Of a stretch of DNA of 64,000 bases, positions 1 to 11,350 are shown piece by piece. How positions within the stretch are numbered: the first letter of the stretch is position 1; every line of letters begins with the position of its first letter. The notes beneath the pieces are model-generated. The model was given only the letters and a program-made list of their open reading frames with translations. It searched no databases and was not told where the DNA came from. The stretch comes from Punctularia strigosozonata HHB-11173 SS5. Its lineage: Eukaryota; Basidiomycota; Agaricomycetes; Corticiales; Punctulariaceae. The stretch covers positions 3,351,521-3,415,520 of the forward strand of contig NW_006767433.1 of assembly GCF_000264995.1 (NCBI RefSeq), in the 5' to 3' direction. The position numbers and the translations under genes are program-made.

Positions 1-1
1 T

Positions 2-1565
2 GATGGACAAATATCCGTTGCGGCTGCAGAAAGAGCTGGAAGGCCACCGCCATTATACCTGGATTACCACCAGAGGGAATTGCAACTTCCCCAACATAGT
101 CAGGACCTGCCCCCTCCCGACGACAAGGATAGAAAGTACTTCTATAATGCGAACCATGCGCACGGTGAGTTCTCTCTCTCCTCAGCATCTACGTGTGCCG
201 CGCGTCGCCTCGCAATCACCCCGTCCCCATTCCTCTTAGTCTCTGATACGCCGAGGATCATTGGCACATGATGGTTGGTTTTCGAGAACCCAAGTGCCCT
301 CAGCCAAGGTCGATTACGATGCAACTAGCCTTATTAATCGCATCCATTAGGCAGTGGCTGGGGAAACATCCTGCAAGAGATGTTCATGACGACCTACCTC
401 GCGTACTCCGCCCAAAGATCGTACGTACGTTTTTGAATTCGTGGCCAGGTTATATGATCTCATCGCTCTGACAAAGCTTCGTGTTCACAAATTATACCTG
501 GAACAAGGACGGGTCCGCTTACTCTACCTTCGACAACGGGAGGAAAATTCCCTCTCAGATCCCGTTGAGCGCCCTCATCACTGGACCGATGGTGGGAGGG
601 CCCATGCCTATCGGATCGAACGCGCCTCGGTTCGTGAAGAAAGAATGGTTTGACAAGGTTTGCCCCAAGGCTGAGCGTACCATCATCCGGACTGAGGACG
701 TGACCAACGGACTGTCCGATGCCTCAGGCCAAGAAACCCTTGAGGCCTGGGTGAAGAAACTCGACTCATTGCCGGATAGATGCATAGAGATCGCTGAGGA
801 TTCCATACAAGTCTTCTCCATATGGTTCGTTGTCCGCTGCTGCTATCGGCAAGCTATCTCACGTTCTGCAGGTTGTTCGGCTCCCCGCGCATCCTCGATA
901 TTTTCCCGGGTCTCTCCAAATCTCCCATAATGGCCAACTTCGGGTGGTCATCCCTGATCACCTCTATCTATGCCAACAACCGCCAACTCTTTGAACCTAA
1001 TACGGAGCAGCGTGTGCTATCCTGGTTCGGTTCTGCCTCATCGGCAGCGAACGTTGATCAGAAAGCGATGATCCCCGGCCTTCTCGTCCTTCACATCCGG
1101 CGTGGCGACTTCGAGGGTCATTGCCGTAACCTCGCCGTATGGAATTCGGGGTTCAATGGGTTCAACTCCTTCCCTGAGTTACCGGATCACTTTACTCCTG
1201 CCCCTTGGCATGAGTGGTCTGAGACAAGGCCCGAACACTACGATCTGTTCCTACCCCATTGTTTCCCAAGCATCGACGAAATCGTGGAGAAAGTGCAGCA
1301 CATCCGGAAGACCTCGGCGGGCAAGGGTCTGCGGAACGTCTTCATTATGACCAACGGTGCTACGGAGTGGGTTGCGGAATTGAAGCAGGCAATGCGATTG
1401 GCAGCGCCCTGGGAAAAGATCGCGAGTAGCCGGGATATGGAGTTGACCTGGGAGCAAAAGTTTGTCGCGCAGGCCGCGGACATGCTCATTGGCCAGAAGG
1501 CACAGGTGTTCGTTGGGAACGGGGTGCGTGCCTATCCTCTCCGTACAATGCAGTTTGCCTCCTGA
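2..1565 (+). CDS. O-fucosyltransferase-like protein, 5'-truncated by window edge
   Basis: Proposed exons are 2-164, 351-420, 477-824 and 872-1565; the start lies upstream of the window. The product resembles a basidiomycete family related to GDP-fucose protein O-fucosyltransferases, normally secretory-pathway glycosyltransferases. Visible marks are GWGNILQEM, TNYTWNKDG, ALITGPMVGGP, the nucleotide-sugar-type motif HIRRGDFEGHC and, near the end, MLIGQKAQVFVGNG. Joins at 420/477 and 824/872 restore an unbroken frame and good family continuity. The 164/351 intron (186 nt) is unusually long and may hide a small exon. After VGNG the family usually continues for about 12 residues; here the frame gives an unrelated tail and stops. 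A GTGCGT...CAG segment at 1524-1553 is only 30 nt, too short for a normal intron, so the 3' end may be damaged or misread. Family fairly sure; donor and substrate unknown. Confidence 0.75.
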
Positions 1566-2509
1566 TCAACCCATCCTAGTTCTCAAGCCTTACTTCCAAT
1601 ATTGTCATGCTGCGAATGGCCCATGGTTTTGCTCCTGAGAGCACTCGGTTGTGGTAGCATATATGCTTACCAAGCTCATGACCGGCCCACACCTCTTTAG
1701 TTTAGATCAAGTATATTCATGATGACAGACACGTTAGTACTGAGCAGTTGACGATAATAGTACCATTTTCCTCGCATGCATCTTGCGCCCCTCGCCTTCA
1801 TAGTGACAATAAGCGCTGCTAGCTTATCCTGCGGGGCACGCGCGCAGTACTATCCATCTGTCCCTTCAACACAGCCATGAAGCCCACTCAGCACCTTCCG
1901 GCTGGCGAGCAGCGCTTGAGAAGATGTGTAGCAACACATTCACTGCTCGTAAGTGAAAGTCGCCGGACTGCGCTTTCCAGCAACCAGCGGCAAGCCTTAG
2001 AGGGCGCACCAACAACAAAGCTTCAGGTAATGTCGGAGGGCGAGCGGTCCGATGATGTTCTTTGACTTGTACTGCATAGACCACCAGCACGACGACGCAG
2101 TCTAAGTGCTGACCGAAAGACAAGCTGAGGCTGATCACCCTCGCCGGGCATCCACAAGGACCGCGAACATAGGCATGATTACGCTCCGTACGACGATGCG
2201 CTGAAGAAAAGTGAGGGGAAAAGGTCTGGCGAGGGCAAGAAGAACCGAGATCTCCTCAAAAGGAACCGGAGGTATTGCGCGCCACAGGGGCGAGCCGTAT
2301 TCTTCAGCCTGAAGGCAAACTGGATTTTTTATACTGATAATCACGTTTCGACGGCTTCGTATGTTTGGGAAGCACTGACCTCTGTAGCTGCAATGAATGT
2401 ACTATACCTGTGCATGAATGCGACGACCTGATCACTCCTTGGATGGTTCGAAGATAGCGGATCATAATCATGCACATATGTATCATACATGGAGGGCAGC
2501 TACGCAAGC
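1566..2509. other. Intergenic, convergent 3' ends
   Basis: This stretch lies between the 3' ends of the O-fucosyltransferase-like gene and eL28. It holds only open frames under 100 codons without recognisable domains or plausible exon joins. I see no RNA gene or mobile element in it. Confidence 0.6.
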
Positions 2510-3507
2510 TCATGCGGTAGCAGCATTTTTCTTCTTCCCCCGAACCTTCTTAGGCGGTGTGGGCTTGGGTTCCTTCTGCGCGGACAGCAGAGCCGAAACG
2601 CGGGCGACAGCGGCCTATCATCAATCCGTCAGTCAGAAACGTGTCATACAAAACGACAAGAATGACGACGAGATAAAAGAAAGGAACAAGGGACCAAAAC
2701 ATTGGAGTACGAATGGATAACGAATGAGCACGAATAAATATATAATGATGAATGTCATCGCCACATCGTCGGTCATCGCGTAGAGCAAACTGAGCGGGAA
2801 CGATAGCGTAGGGCGAGATACTCTGGGCGGTTTGATCGGCCGCCCAAAGCCGGATTGCTCTCGCAGACATGTCCACGCCCGGCCTTCCTGAAGTATATCC
2901 AGCGGGTTCTAGCTGTCTGCGACAATTTGTCGAGTTTCCACATGACAACAGCAAATCACGGGAGAGAGACTCAGTAATTAGAGAGACAACGCTGCTTACT
3001 GTACGAAGGTCAGGCCTGTAGCCGCGCTTCGCGTAGCTTGCAGCAACACCAGTAGCGCGGCGAGGACCCGAACGGCTACGGATAGTGGAGGTAGCGAAAC
3101 CAGGCTTGACCTGGTGCCTGCTTGCGCTCTTCTTGCGGTGCACGATGGTGACCGTAGAGTTGTTATCAAAAACGTGGAGGGTCTGGGCATAGACATGAAT
3201 ATAGAATCGAGATACAGCACATATGAAATGCAGGAAAGCCCACCTTCGAGTTAGCCAACCCGGAGTACTTGTGCGAGTGCAGGTTCAGCAAATTGCCCTA
3301 GGATACGTTTGTCGGCATCAACGGTAAAGCAGAACCAAAGGAAACATACCGGCTCCTTTGAAAATATCGGACCCTCCGGCACACGCTTAACGACGAAAGA
3401 GTTGCCACCCTGACGTGAAGTCATTAGCACGTTATGACTTATGTTGATAAACAACCCAATATCTTGGTACTTACGCGGAGGAGAAGCCATTCGAGATCGG
3501 TGGACAT
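2510..3507 (-). CDS. RPL28: 60S ribosomal protein eL28 (RPL28)
   Basis: A cytosolic large-subunit ribosomal protein of about 144 residues. Exons on the minus strand are 3475-3507, 3350-3409, 3244-3297, 3000-3182 and 2510-2614, all phase 0 at their junctions. The N-terminus MSTDLEWLLLR, then GGNSFVVKR and NLLNLHSHKYSGLANSK, match the N-terminal half of the eL28 family. The long exon carries the basic stretch KPGFATSTIRSRSGPRRA and the hallmark KRGYRPDLR followed by AAVARVSALL. The C-terminal tail is Lys-rich. Length is close to the usual 137-140. Four introns in such a short gene fit intron-rich basidiomycete ribosomal genes. It points away from the zinc-finger-like gene, leaving an 856-nt spacer that should contain its promoter. 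Confidence 0.95.
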
Positions 3508-4363
3508 TTTGTTGTATGTCTAAGGTCGTCGTCGGTGGCCCAGAGGGGGATGGGATTGAGGGCGTGGTAAAAGGTGGCACAAGTCCTGTACAGCTGAGAT
3601 TGTACCTTTCCGGCCATCATACACACTTTGCGTCGATTTCGCTTGTTACCAGTAATGCGACTATCTCTTCCACTGGCCTATGGGTTACCCTCCCAGGGGG
3701 ACGACGCCGATGTAATTTACTGGGCTCAAGACACTGACGGAGCGTCGCACCGAATACGTCACTTATATTCCATCCGACAGGGATACCGCTGTGACAATGC
3801 ATCAGCTATGAAACTTGTATGCTATATACATGGCTGTGATGCAATCAACATATTCTGCTGCACTTGCAATTCCTGCCACGCTAGCGGAAAAATCCGGGAT
3901 TGAACATCGAACTCCGGACACGTTTGCGTTCGAGGAATTCTGACTAGCAAAAAGTCGGCACCGGATTCAATAGTCCTACTGAAGTACTCATGGTCGTCTT
4001 TCCCCAAATCCTGCGATGATCTGGTCACCTTCAAGACATAGATGTCGTTGGCCGTCTCCGAGTTGCCTGGCCTGCACGTTCGTCCGGAGATATCGGAAGT
4101 ACAGTACTTATGATGCAAAGCCACCATCCCCACGACGTAATCGCTGAAACGCGACGGCACGATCAACCTGCTCATTGCTGTCAGTGATGATAGCCATCTG
4201 TGCGTGGCTCTCAGCAAAATTTTGCCGTTAGCGCGGCCCTTCCTCGGGGAACACGTTATGGACCTTCTATTGTGCCACGGGCCACTGCTATTGAGTCTAC
4301 AAATCGCGCTCAGAGGGCGTAGGGGAGTCCACGAACCCGCCCTTCACTGATCACCCCGTCGCG
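3508..4363. other. Divergent promoter region eL28 / zinc-finger-like gene
   Basis: This spacer separates two genes transcribed away from each other. It contains one 131-codon minus-strand frame, listed separately. Otherwise I see no conserved element. Confidence 0.5.
3822..4217 (-). CDS. Weak hypothetical ORF, 131 aa
   Basis: This is a single uninterrupted frame without a recognised domain. The central part is acidic-to-mixed and does not look strongly biased, but there is no signal peptide, membrane helix or family motif. It sits inside the divergent spacer upstream of eL28, where a 5' leader would be equally likely. Chance open frame is the main alternative. Confidence 0.18.
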   Translation of the reverse strand: MLRATHRWLSSLTAMSRLIVPSRFSDYVVGMVALHHKYCTSDISGRTCRPGNSETANDIYVLKVTRSSQDLGKDDHEYFSRTIESGADFLLVRIPRTQTCPEFDVQSRIFPLAWQELQVQQNMLIASQPCI

Positions 4364-4880
4364 TTGCCCAACATGGCGGGACCTTGGCCCGTCTCCCGCA
4401 CTGCTAGTTCTAGCTCGTCGTCCTCACAGGAATCCACGACGCTGTCGAACATAGCCTCAGCGTCCTCGTTGCCGGCGACGAGAAGTGCAACACCGTCGAG
4501 CAGCGCATCTTCCCCAGTCGGTAGGGTCAAGAGGTCTATCACTGGTGATATCCTCGTTATGACATGGTCGCGACCGAAGGACGTCCCTGAGTGTACGTAT
4601 GACTTCTGCTGGCGGCCATTACCATACTCATGGACACACAGACATTCATTATACCGACGAAGGGCGAAAAGCATACTGCAATGTCTGCCAAAAGCAGATT
4701 CGCATGGAGGTGCACTGGTGGAAGGACACCGGTGTAGGTGCACACCTGGGAAGATGGAGGCACCGCACGAACGAGCGGCACTGGCTCGCAAAGGAGGATA
4801 TTCGCAAAGCGCAACAAGCATGGGCAGCTAAAGGCGTGTCCGATCACAAGAACCCAACTTACCTGCAGCGGGCTGCATGA
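4364..4880 (+). CDS. Small protein with Cys/His zinc-finger-like C-terminus
   Basis: Two exons, 4364-4592 and 4642-4880, joined across a 49-nt GTACGT...CAG intron, give 155 residues. The N-terminal half is Ser-rich and looks disordered. After the junction the protein reads YCNVCQKQIRM, with a downstream His- and Trp-containing stretch (HWWKDT, HRTNERHW). This suggests a single C2H2/BED-like zinc-binding unit of a type common in small basidiomycete proteins, followed by a basic helical tail. I cannot name the family. An antisense frame of nearly equal length (4351-4821, minus) overlaps it. I prefer the plus strand because the splice join makes a coherent Cys-X2-Cys motif. A later start at 4373 is possible. 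Confidence 0.55.
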
Positions 4881-5073
4881 TGTTTTGACCGCGATGTGAC
4901 AGCGTCGTGATAGCGACGTTGGTTCGTCAAATCGCAGTGACTCGATATTGCGCAGGCGTATCGGTGAAGATTGGCACTAACGGACGATAGTAGACGTACG
5001 AAATACATAGAGCAACAATGACAGATAGCAACTTTACATGGTAATATAAAATTCGGACTCATTGGTATGATGG

Positions 5074-5887
5074 TCAAGGGGCTGGTGGCAATCGGGAAGT
5101 TGAATCCGATGCTTCGGTCTGACGGACGCTATGATATCCTTCATCAGGCTGCCAGCGGTGGGCAATCGCAAGGTGAATATTGGCCAAAATTAGAGCGGCC
5201 CTAGGGCGACGAGGTGTCTGGTCAACATTTGTCCATCATGTCGACGTGTACAGCTCACCATTCCGCCCAAGTAAAGATACGAAGGGCTTTCAAGAACCGG
5301 CAATATCGCCACTCGCCCCTATGAACAGTTATCGTCGTCATTCAGATTTTCATGGCGTGCAACATGACACACCAGCATTCGCGAGGATTCGCCGTCAAGG
5401 ACAACGCTCCAAAAGTCCAAATCACAAATGGTATCACAATTCTTATAACCAGGATCATGCATATTTGACGTCGACGACAATGCGCAGGCACTTACGAACA
5501 GACATTCGCGGCAAAGACTGCACGCTGGCTGATTCTGGGTATTCCAAGGGAGTTGCCCTTGTAGTACGTGAGGTAAATGAGGTTGGAGAGCAGTGTGCAT
5601 AGCGATGTCCACATGATCGGACGGATGACATCCAGCGTATCCTCGCTGGGCATTCGGTCAGGATCGGAGGTATACACCCCTACGAGGGAGATGGAAAGGC
5701 CAAGCTGCGTAAACATGTTCAGAATTTCAGTAGCATCTCCAGCGGGATGGGCATGTGAACGTACGTCGATGATGGCAAACATAAGAACCAAGGCGAGCAT
5801 TGCTGGATGTGCAGCAACGTACAACATCTCGCGGCCCTTGACGGGCAGGGCTGGAAGGACTTGCGCAAGTGGTTTAAGGGTCTCCAT
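5074..5887 (-). CDS. Four-helix membrane protein, MARVEL-like
   Basis: Exons on the minus strand are 5496-5887, 5373-5441, 5259-5318 and 5074-5200, giving 215 residues. The joins turn broken frames into a clean small membrane protein. Hydrophobic segments are PAMLALVLMFAIID, a second within WTSLCTLLSNLIYLTYY, IVIPFVIWTFGALSL just after the first intron, and AALILANIHLAIAHRW in the last exon. A short polar tail ends with a stop at 5074-5076. The four-helix pattern and a Cys-containing loop (RECWGEWRYC) resemble fungal MARVEL-domain tetraspan proteins, which act at plasma or vesicle membranes. The assignment rests on topology rather than a diagnostic motif, so treat the family as tentative. The gene structure itself is well supported by four consistent phases. 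Confidence 0.6.
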
Positions 5888-6246
5888 ATCCGCGTGTGAC
5901 GGTGGCAGAATGGGTGCCCTCGTTAGGGGACCGCCTGTAGATGCCTGAAGCCCCGGGTGATACGGACAAGTCGATAGGCACGAACTGGGTAACGCGTTAG
6001 ACGAAGGTCGCCGGGGACAGGTCGTGACGCCGGTCCCACAGCTTCAGCCACCTTCCTGTCATTCTCGTACTTCTGTAGCACGCTTTCCGCCCTTGCAAGA
6101 GCACCGATTTGGTTTCACTTTCCCTTCCAAATGGTCGATGTGATAAGGAGCTCTAGTTTGCACCCGGCCGGAATTGTACCCCATAGCTAGCGCATCGTCT
6201 ATACTACCTCGATACGACGTGTCAAGACTACCCATTCTACATCGCC
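5888..6246. other. Divergent promoter region membrane protein / carboxylesterase A
   Basis: Two genes start outward from this 359-nt spacer. I see no coding frame and no site that I can name with confidence. Confidence 0.5.
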
Positions 6247-8437
6247 ATGCTCAAATCTGCAACGCTGCTCTGTTCTGCGGCAGCGTTCTGTACCGCAGCG
6301 TCTCTCAATGTGTCTACGGGACTGGGCCATTTCCTCGGCTCGCGCAATCAGTCTACAACCATCGAATCGTGGCTCGGAATACGCTTTGCTACTCCCCCCA
6401 TTGGCGATCTGCGTTTCCGTGCGCCCGTCAGGGTCCCCGACGACATCTCATCGGTACATAACGCGACCAGCTTCGGCAATGCTTGTCCTCAGATTCCGAG
6501 CACGTCTCTGGGCGCCCCGCAGGCGGAAGACTGTCTATTCTTGAATGTAAGGGCTATGTGACGGCAACTTAAGCGGGCCACTGAAACCTCCACAGATATT
6601 TCGTCCCTCAGGTGTTCATCAGACAATAGCTGGGCTCCCGGTACTGGTTTGGTTCTACGTGAGAGCATCGCAGATGTTTTATCTTGCAACCAATAATCCA
6701 TTATTTCCAGGGAGGCGCCTATACCCATGGAGCCGCATCGGATCCATCTTTCGATGCTACCGGTGAGCTCGTTCCAAGTTTGGATCTCCATAGGTTCTGA
6801 GCACGGTACAGCCATGATTCAGCGCAGTGTTGATATAGGCAAACCTATCTTGTTCGTATCCGTGTAAGTCAACACAGCGATCAGCGGGTATATCTCAGCC
6901 TTCATCTCGCCAAGCAGGAATTACCGCGTCAATACATTTGGCTTCGTTAGTGATTCAAGTGATCCATTTGGGCTCGTTCATATGCCTGTACGATCTGTAG
7001 CTTGCGAGTCGACACGTTCCTGCTCAGGATCTCAACGCCGGCTTGCAAGATCAAATTGCAGCCCTTGACTTTGTCAAGGAAAACATCGGCGCTTTTGGGG
7101 GCGATCCTGACAAGGTGACGATTTGGGGACAGGTAATGTCACAGAACACATGGAATATCAGTCTGTTCGAGCTTGCTTTAGTCTGCAGGGGCTGGTAGCG
7201 TCTCAGCACACATTTTATATCCTGCAAATAGGACGCTGTTTCGAGGGGGTATGGCGAACTCTCCGACAGGGCCCTTGTAGGTATCCATCTGACTTCGATG
7301 ACAACGCTGATTCGATATGGTATCAGCAAAAGCTCTCCGTTCGCATTCCAGTATGACGAGCCGGGAAAGCCATATGCCCTCCTCACTTCCGTGCTGGGAT
7401 GTCCCTCTGACGGCCGGTCATTCGGGTGTCTGCAGCAGGTGCCGTTTGAGGTAGGTTAAGGTGCACATCTCGCATGGCCGTTGTGTCTGATTCGGCGTTG
7501 CAGCTTCTGCGAAATGTCAGCAACACTATGATCAGCAACACACTGAACGGCCAGCTCTGGGAGCCTGTTGTTGGTCCACCTGGTAGCCTCGTTCCAGAAC
7601 GGGAATCGGCACGGATCGCCAGCGGGCATTTCCTTCACGTGCCATATCTCGCCGGCACGAACAACAATGAAGGAACGTTCTTCACAAGCTCGGTTCGCAA
7701 TATCACTCATCAAGCATCCGAAGAGGCCGCCCTCTTCGACAACTATGTCGCACGCCTTGTGTTGGATAACCGTACGATCACCCAACCCATCCTGGACGAG
7801 TTCCGTCGCTTGTATCCAGCCAACGGCACAAATAATGGGGCTCCGTTCGAGACCGGCGATTCGTTGTTCGACAGGGTAGAAGCATGGTACACAGACAACA
7901 TGTTCCTTGCGCCGCGCAGACTCTTCTTTGATGCAGCGGCTGGCAAGCAGAATTTATACGGCTATTTCTTTAAAGAGTTGATTCCTGGGAATGATCCGAG
8001 TCTTGGAGGTAAGGCGGATGGTCAATCTAACCTCATCACTGCTGATGTTGTCGTTTCTACAGTGACACACGCCATTGAGCTGCAACTCCTGTTCGGTCGT
8101 CTTACGGTGGCTCCCAGCGAGGCCGAATTTGCTCTGAATTTCACAGACGCGTATCTGAATTTCGTAAACGATCTGATACCCGGACGTGCGTCGCCAATAT
8201 AGTCCTTCTATAAGCGTAACTGATGCGTGATATGCGACGCCGTAGCGTCCTGGCCCCGCTTTACAACCAATTCGCGGAAGGTGCTGCAGTGGACGAAGGG
8301 CAATATTACGCCCATCGCGGATGGTCAGTTGGCACGGCTTCATCTGTTGTGCATCGTCTGATACCATCATAGATTGGAATCTCGAACGCACGGGATATCT
8401 GGCATCACCCTTAGTCCTTGATGCATTCGAGAAGTAG
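6247..8437 (+). CDS. Secreted type-B carboxylesterase/lipase, paralogue A
   Basis: Twelve exons: 6247-6546, 6596-6658, 6711-6762, 6812-6863, 6918-6945, 7001-7132, 7182-7276, 7327-7450, 7504-8008, 8063-8185, 8246-8323, 8373-8437. The product has 538 residues, the normal size. An N-terminal signal peptide ([19 protein letters not shown]) is followed by the alpha/beta-hydrolase fold: [19 protein letters not shown], the oxyanion-loop segment [13 protein letters not shown] and the nucleophile elbow IWGQSAGAG (Ser210). The predicted acid is Glu338 in GTNNNEGT and the base is His453 in GVTHAIE. It should hydrolyse esters extracellularly; the substrate cannot be read from sequence. Paralogue B lies about 21 kb downstream with nearly the same exon lengths. 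The gene is convergent with the RBR ligase, whose stop is 90 nt away. Confidence 0.93.
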
Positions 8438-8527
8438 GTGGCGGCAGATCGCATACAGGAGATATCTTACAGACAATGGACGTGCAATGACGGGGCCCGA
8501 AGAGCGGCACGCTCGATACATTCGTGA

Positions 8528-10941
8528 TCACTGCTCATACACGCGACCTGAAAACAAGGCGCATCTGCCATAGTGTGCAGACACATGACTTCGGATATCG
8601 GAGAGCTTCACCGAACGCACGATTGTCTGCCCGCATTTGTAACAAAAGTGTCTGACACGGTACATGTGTTAATGAAGAGAAACACAATAAAGACTATGAC
8701 TAACGTGTTACATCCCGCTGACATGCACTGAGACGGTTCCCGCAGTTCAACGACTGCTTTGTTGCTGAGGGAGAGTTCGATCCACGTACCGTCATATGGT
8801 TGCATCCTTGTGTCTTCTCAACCGGAGTGCTACAGCCTGCAGGAGAAACGAGGTGTTTAAGTTCCGAAACCCTGGCGACGGGCATAGATGATGTCTGACC
8901 AGGGCAATGCTTCCACCCTCGTCGGTCCATGAGATCGTTCAGTTCTGAAGTACCGTCGCATGAATGCACAGAGGTGGCAATATCCACTTCACGAGAGCAG
9001 TCCTTGCACCACAAATAATTGCATGTGGGCAATGGGCATACTATCAGCTTCGCTTCTTCGTATTCGCGACGATCGACGAACACGGACTTGCTGCATCTAA
9101 CGGAATTTGCGTGGGATCAACTCCGATGATCGCCACACGGTTAATCATACGCACTTGCGGCAATGGAGTAAGATGGAGAAGCTTGCCATTTGCAACTCAA
9201 CGTACGTCTCATACTCTTTCTCCGTGATACCAACAGTATGCGCGATGTCGTCGTTCAGAGCTGCCCTATGTCAGTACACGTAATCAGCCAGCAGTTGAGG
9301 GCTCACTTCCGGGGTCGCGTCTGTCTTTTTCCGTCAAGCAAACGGGACATAGGATTGGGAACCGCTGTTCTCCAAGCTTGGATTGAAGATAAAGACGCAG
9401 GCACTCCCGACAGAACAGATGACCGCACGGATCGATTCGAGAGAGTGCGAAGGTGGATTGTGTCTCAAGACAGATCCCGCAATCGAAGGAGCCGGGATCC
9501 CCCGCTTTCAGTTCCTCAAACTGGGAGATCAGCTGAATATGCTCCTCCTCATATTCGCGCTGTTTATCTGCAGCGATGCGAGCATCTTCCAAGTCCTGTG
9601 CTTCAAACTCTCTCCTGAGTTGGTCCGCCAATGCGGCGTCATCCAGAGTGGGACGGGCGGGCGGTAGTGCAGTGGAAGGAAGACCGTCTTTCGTCTCCGC
9701 ACTCCTGCGAAGAGCCGCTGCGTATGATTTATCGTTCATTTCAGAATCTCTTGCCTTGCCTTTCGACGTCGAGTTGCTCGCGTTTGATGACGATGCTCCG
9801 TGAAATGGGGGCGAGGGTGATTTTTCCCGATGATGATTGTAGACGTCGGCAGGACGCAGATTCCACGGTAGCCAGCTCTGCTGGCGCTGACGCCGTTCGT
9901 CTTGTAAGTTCTCTACCTCGGACTCCAGACGAACGACGTCAGCGGTGAGATTATTGACGGTGGCTTGAAGGGACTGGCACTCGTCCTGCGCCTGGGCGAT
10001 GCCCACCTTCAGCTGTAGTTGTGTGACGGTGGATCTTGCGATGGCATCGAACCATTCATCTGGCAGAGGCGACACTCGCTTCGCACAGAAGACATGTGCG
10101 GAGCATTGCCCGAACAATTGGACCTCCCACTGCAGCGATGTATCCTCTAGCAAGCGTGCATCCACTCGGAATAAACCTGCCAGGTAGGAGCCAACGGCCT
10201 GGGCAGATGGAAGAAAGATAAAAGCGGCACCAGTGGGGTGGCTTGGGCGTGTATGGGAGTCGAATACCGCATACCGATCTTCGGCATTAGGGCGGACCAA
10301 GCGAAGGGCGACCACAATCTCAGGAGTACGAGTGACAACGACGGCGAAGGAGAGCGTGGGCAGCATCTGGCATGATTTCCTGGTGAAGACATCATCAGTG
10401 TACGAACCGAGCAAGGATGGGACCTCGCGCGTACTTGAGGAGAGTTGTGAATTCGCGTGAGTCGGGTACGAAGTAAGTCACTGATCTCTGGGTCAACGTC
10501 GTGGAGAACAGCGGTCCCTCAAAGATCGTATCGACGTCCAAGTGAGCGGAATCCTTCCATAGCGTGCAGATGCCGAGAATTTCCTGCTCGATAGGTCGTC
10601 AGAATCGGTATGGCCGGGACAGAGCTGCGGGTGTGGCTAGACAGGGCTAGACGCGACCGTACCTCGAACGTCCTTCTCTCAATCATGTCCAGCAGAAGAC
10701 TCACACCCTGTGTGCCTTCGCGCTCCCGACCGAGGACGACCCGAGCACAGTTCAACGCGGCCAGGCCACATGAAGACGCCCCTCCTGCACTGTTGTACTG
10801 GCTGCAATGAGGGCACGAGACGATCTCTGTCTCTCCGGCGAGGATGCGCCTGACGATGAGCTCGTCGTTCTGCGGGCGCTGCTGGGCCCGGGAGGACTCT
10901 GCAGGATCCATGTTGGCGTAGGCAGGATATCTGGGTGTCAT
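8528..10941 (-). CDS. RBR-type E3 ubiquitin ligase with papain-like (herpes-tegument-DUB-like) N-terminus
   Basis: Minus-strand exons: 10663-10941, 10435-10583, 9307-10379, 9155-9260, 8900-9096, 8790-8836, 8705-8727, 8528-8651; 665 residues. The C-terminal half is a complete RING-IBR-RING2 ubiquitin ligase: RING1 around 440-490 (CGICLETQ...CGHLFC...CPVC), IBR around 545-600 (LLHCRKCSKSVF, CPLPTCNYLWCKDC) and RING2 with the predicted ubiquitin-accepting Cys613 in QGCNHMTC, then FCYKCG. A coiled coil lies near 230-280, then a disordered linker. The first 220 residues show QYN (48-50), SSCGLAALNC with Cys58 and later FDSHTRP with Asp183-Ser-His185. This Gln/Cys...Asp-X-His layout resembles papain-fold deubiquitinases of the herpesvirus tegument (UL36/M48) type. 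RBR identity is firm; DUB activity is inferred. It diverges from the giant GTPase gene across 409 nt. Confidence 0.9.
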
Positions 10942-11350
10942 GGAACACCTGCTGGTGAACTTATCATTGTCTCGGATGCTATCGCGGATCGCTATTGGCG
11001 TTGCCTGACCTGCAAGGAATCCTCAGGCCTGCGGCTCGCAGCCACGATCTGCCAGGCCTGGTCCTGGCCTATTGACGGACATTGTACGTATAGCCTTTGG
11101 CTAGATGCAAATGGGGGGACATGTTCTGGGGTCCAAACGCTGTCTTATAATTCCTTCCTGACTTCGTTGGGCGGCCTGATAGCCATATGGAGCGGGGCTC
11201 GGTCCCCCCCTTTACTTATCGATTGGGACATTGACCAGCCCTCGCACCGTCCTTCTTTCGCGGGACGCTCGAAGCCTCATATACTCACCTCTCTGCGAGT
11301 CAGCGGGCAAGGGGCGTGCTAGACGCTCTCAATCCCGTCCATCTCTCGAT
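10942..11350. other. Shared divergent promoter, RBR ligase / giant GTPase
   Basis: This 409-nt spacer lies between two start codons facing away from each other. It is noncoding as far as I can tell and includes C- and T-rich runs near 11205-11216. It would be the place for co-regulation of the two ubiquitin- and GTPase-related genes, though no named motif is visible. Confidence 0.5.

Noticed and set aside
4351-4821. 156-codon minus-strand frame opposite the zinc-finger-like gene
   Set aside because: It mirrors the Ser-rich and Cys-containing plus-strand exons. The plus strand gives a proper intron and a Cys-X2-Cys motif, so the minus frame is treated as a shadow.
6763-6793. Possible 31-nt intron in carboxylesterase A
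   Set aside because: It is too short for this genome. The acceptor at 6811 gives a 49-nt intron and restores [12 protein letters not shown], matching paralogue B.
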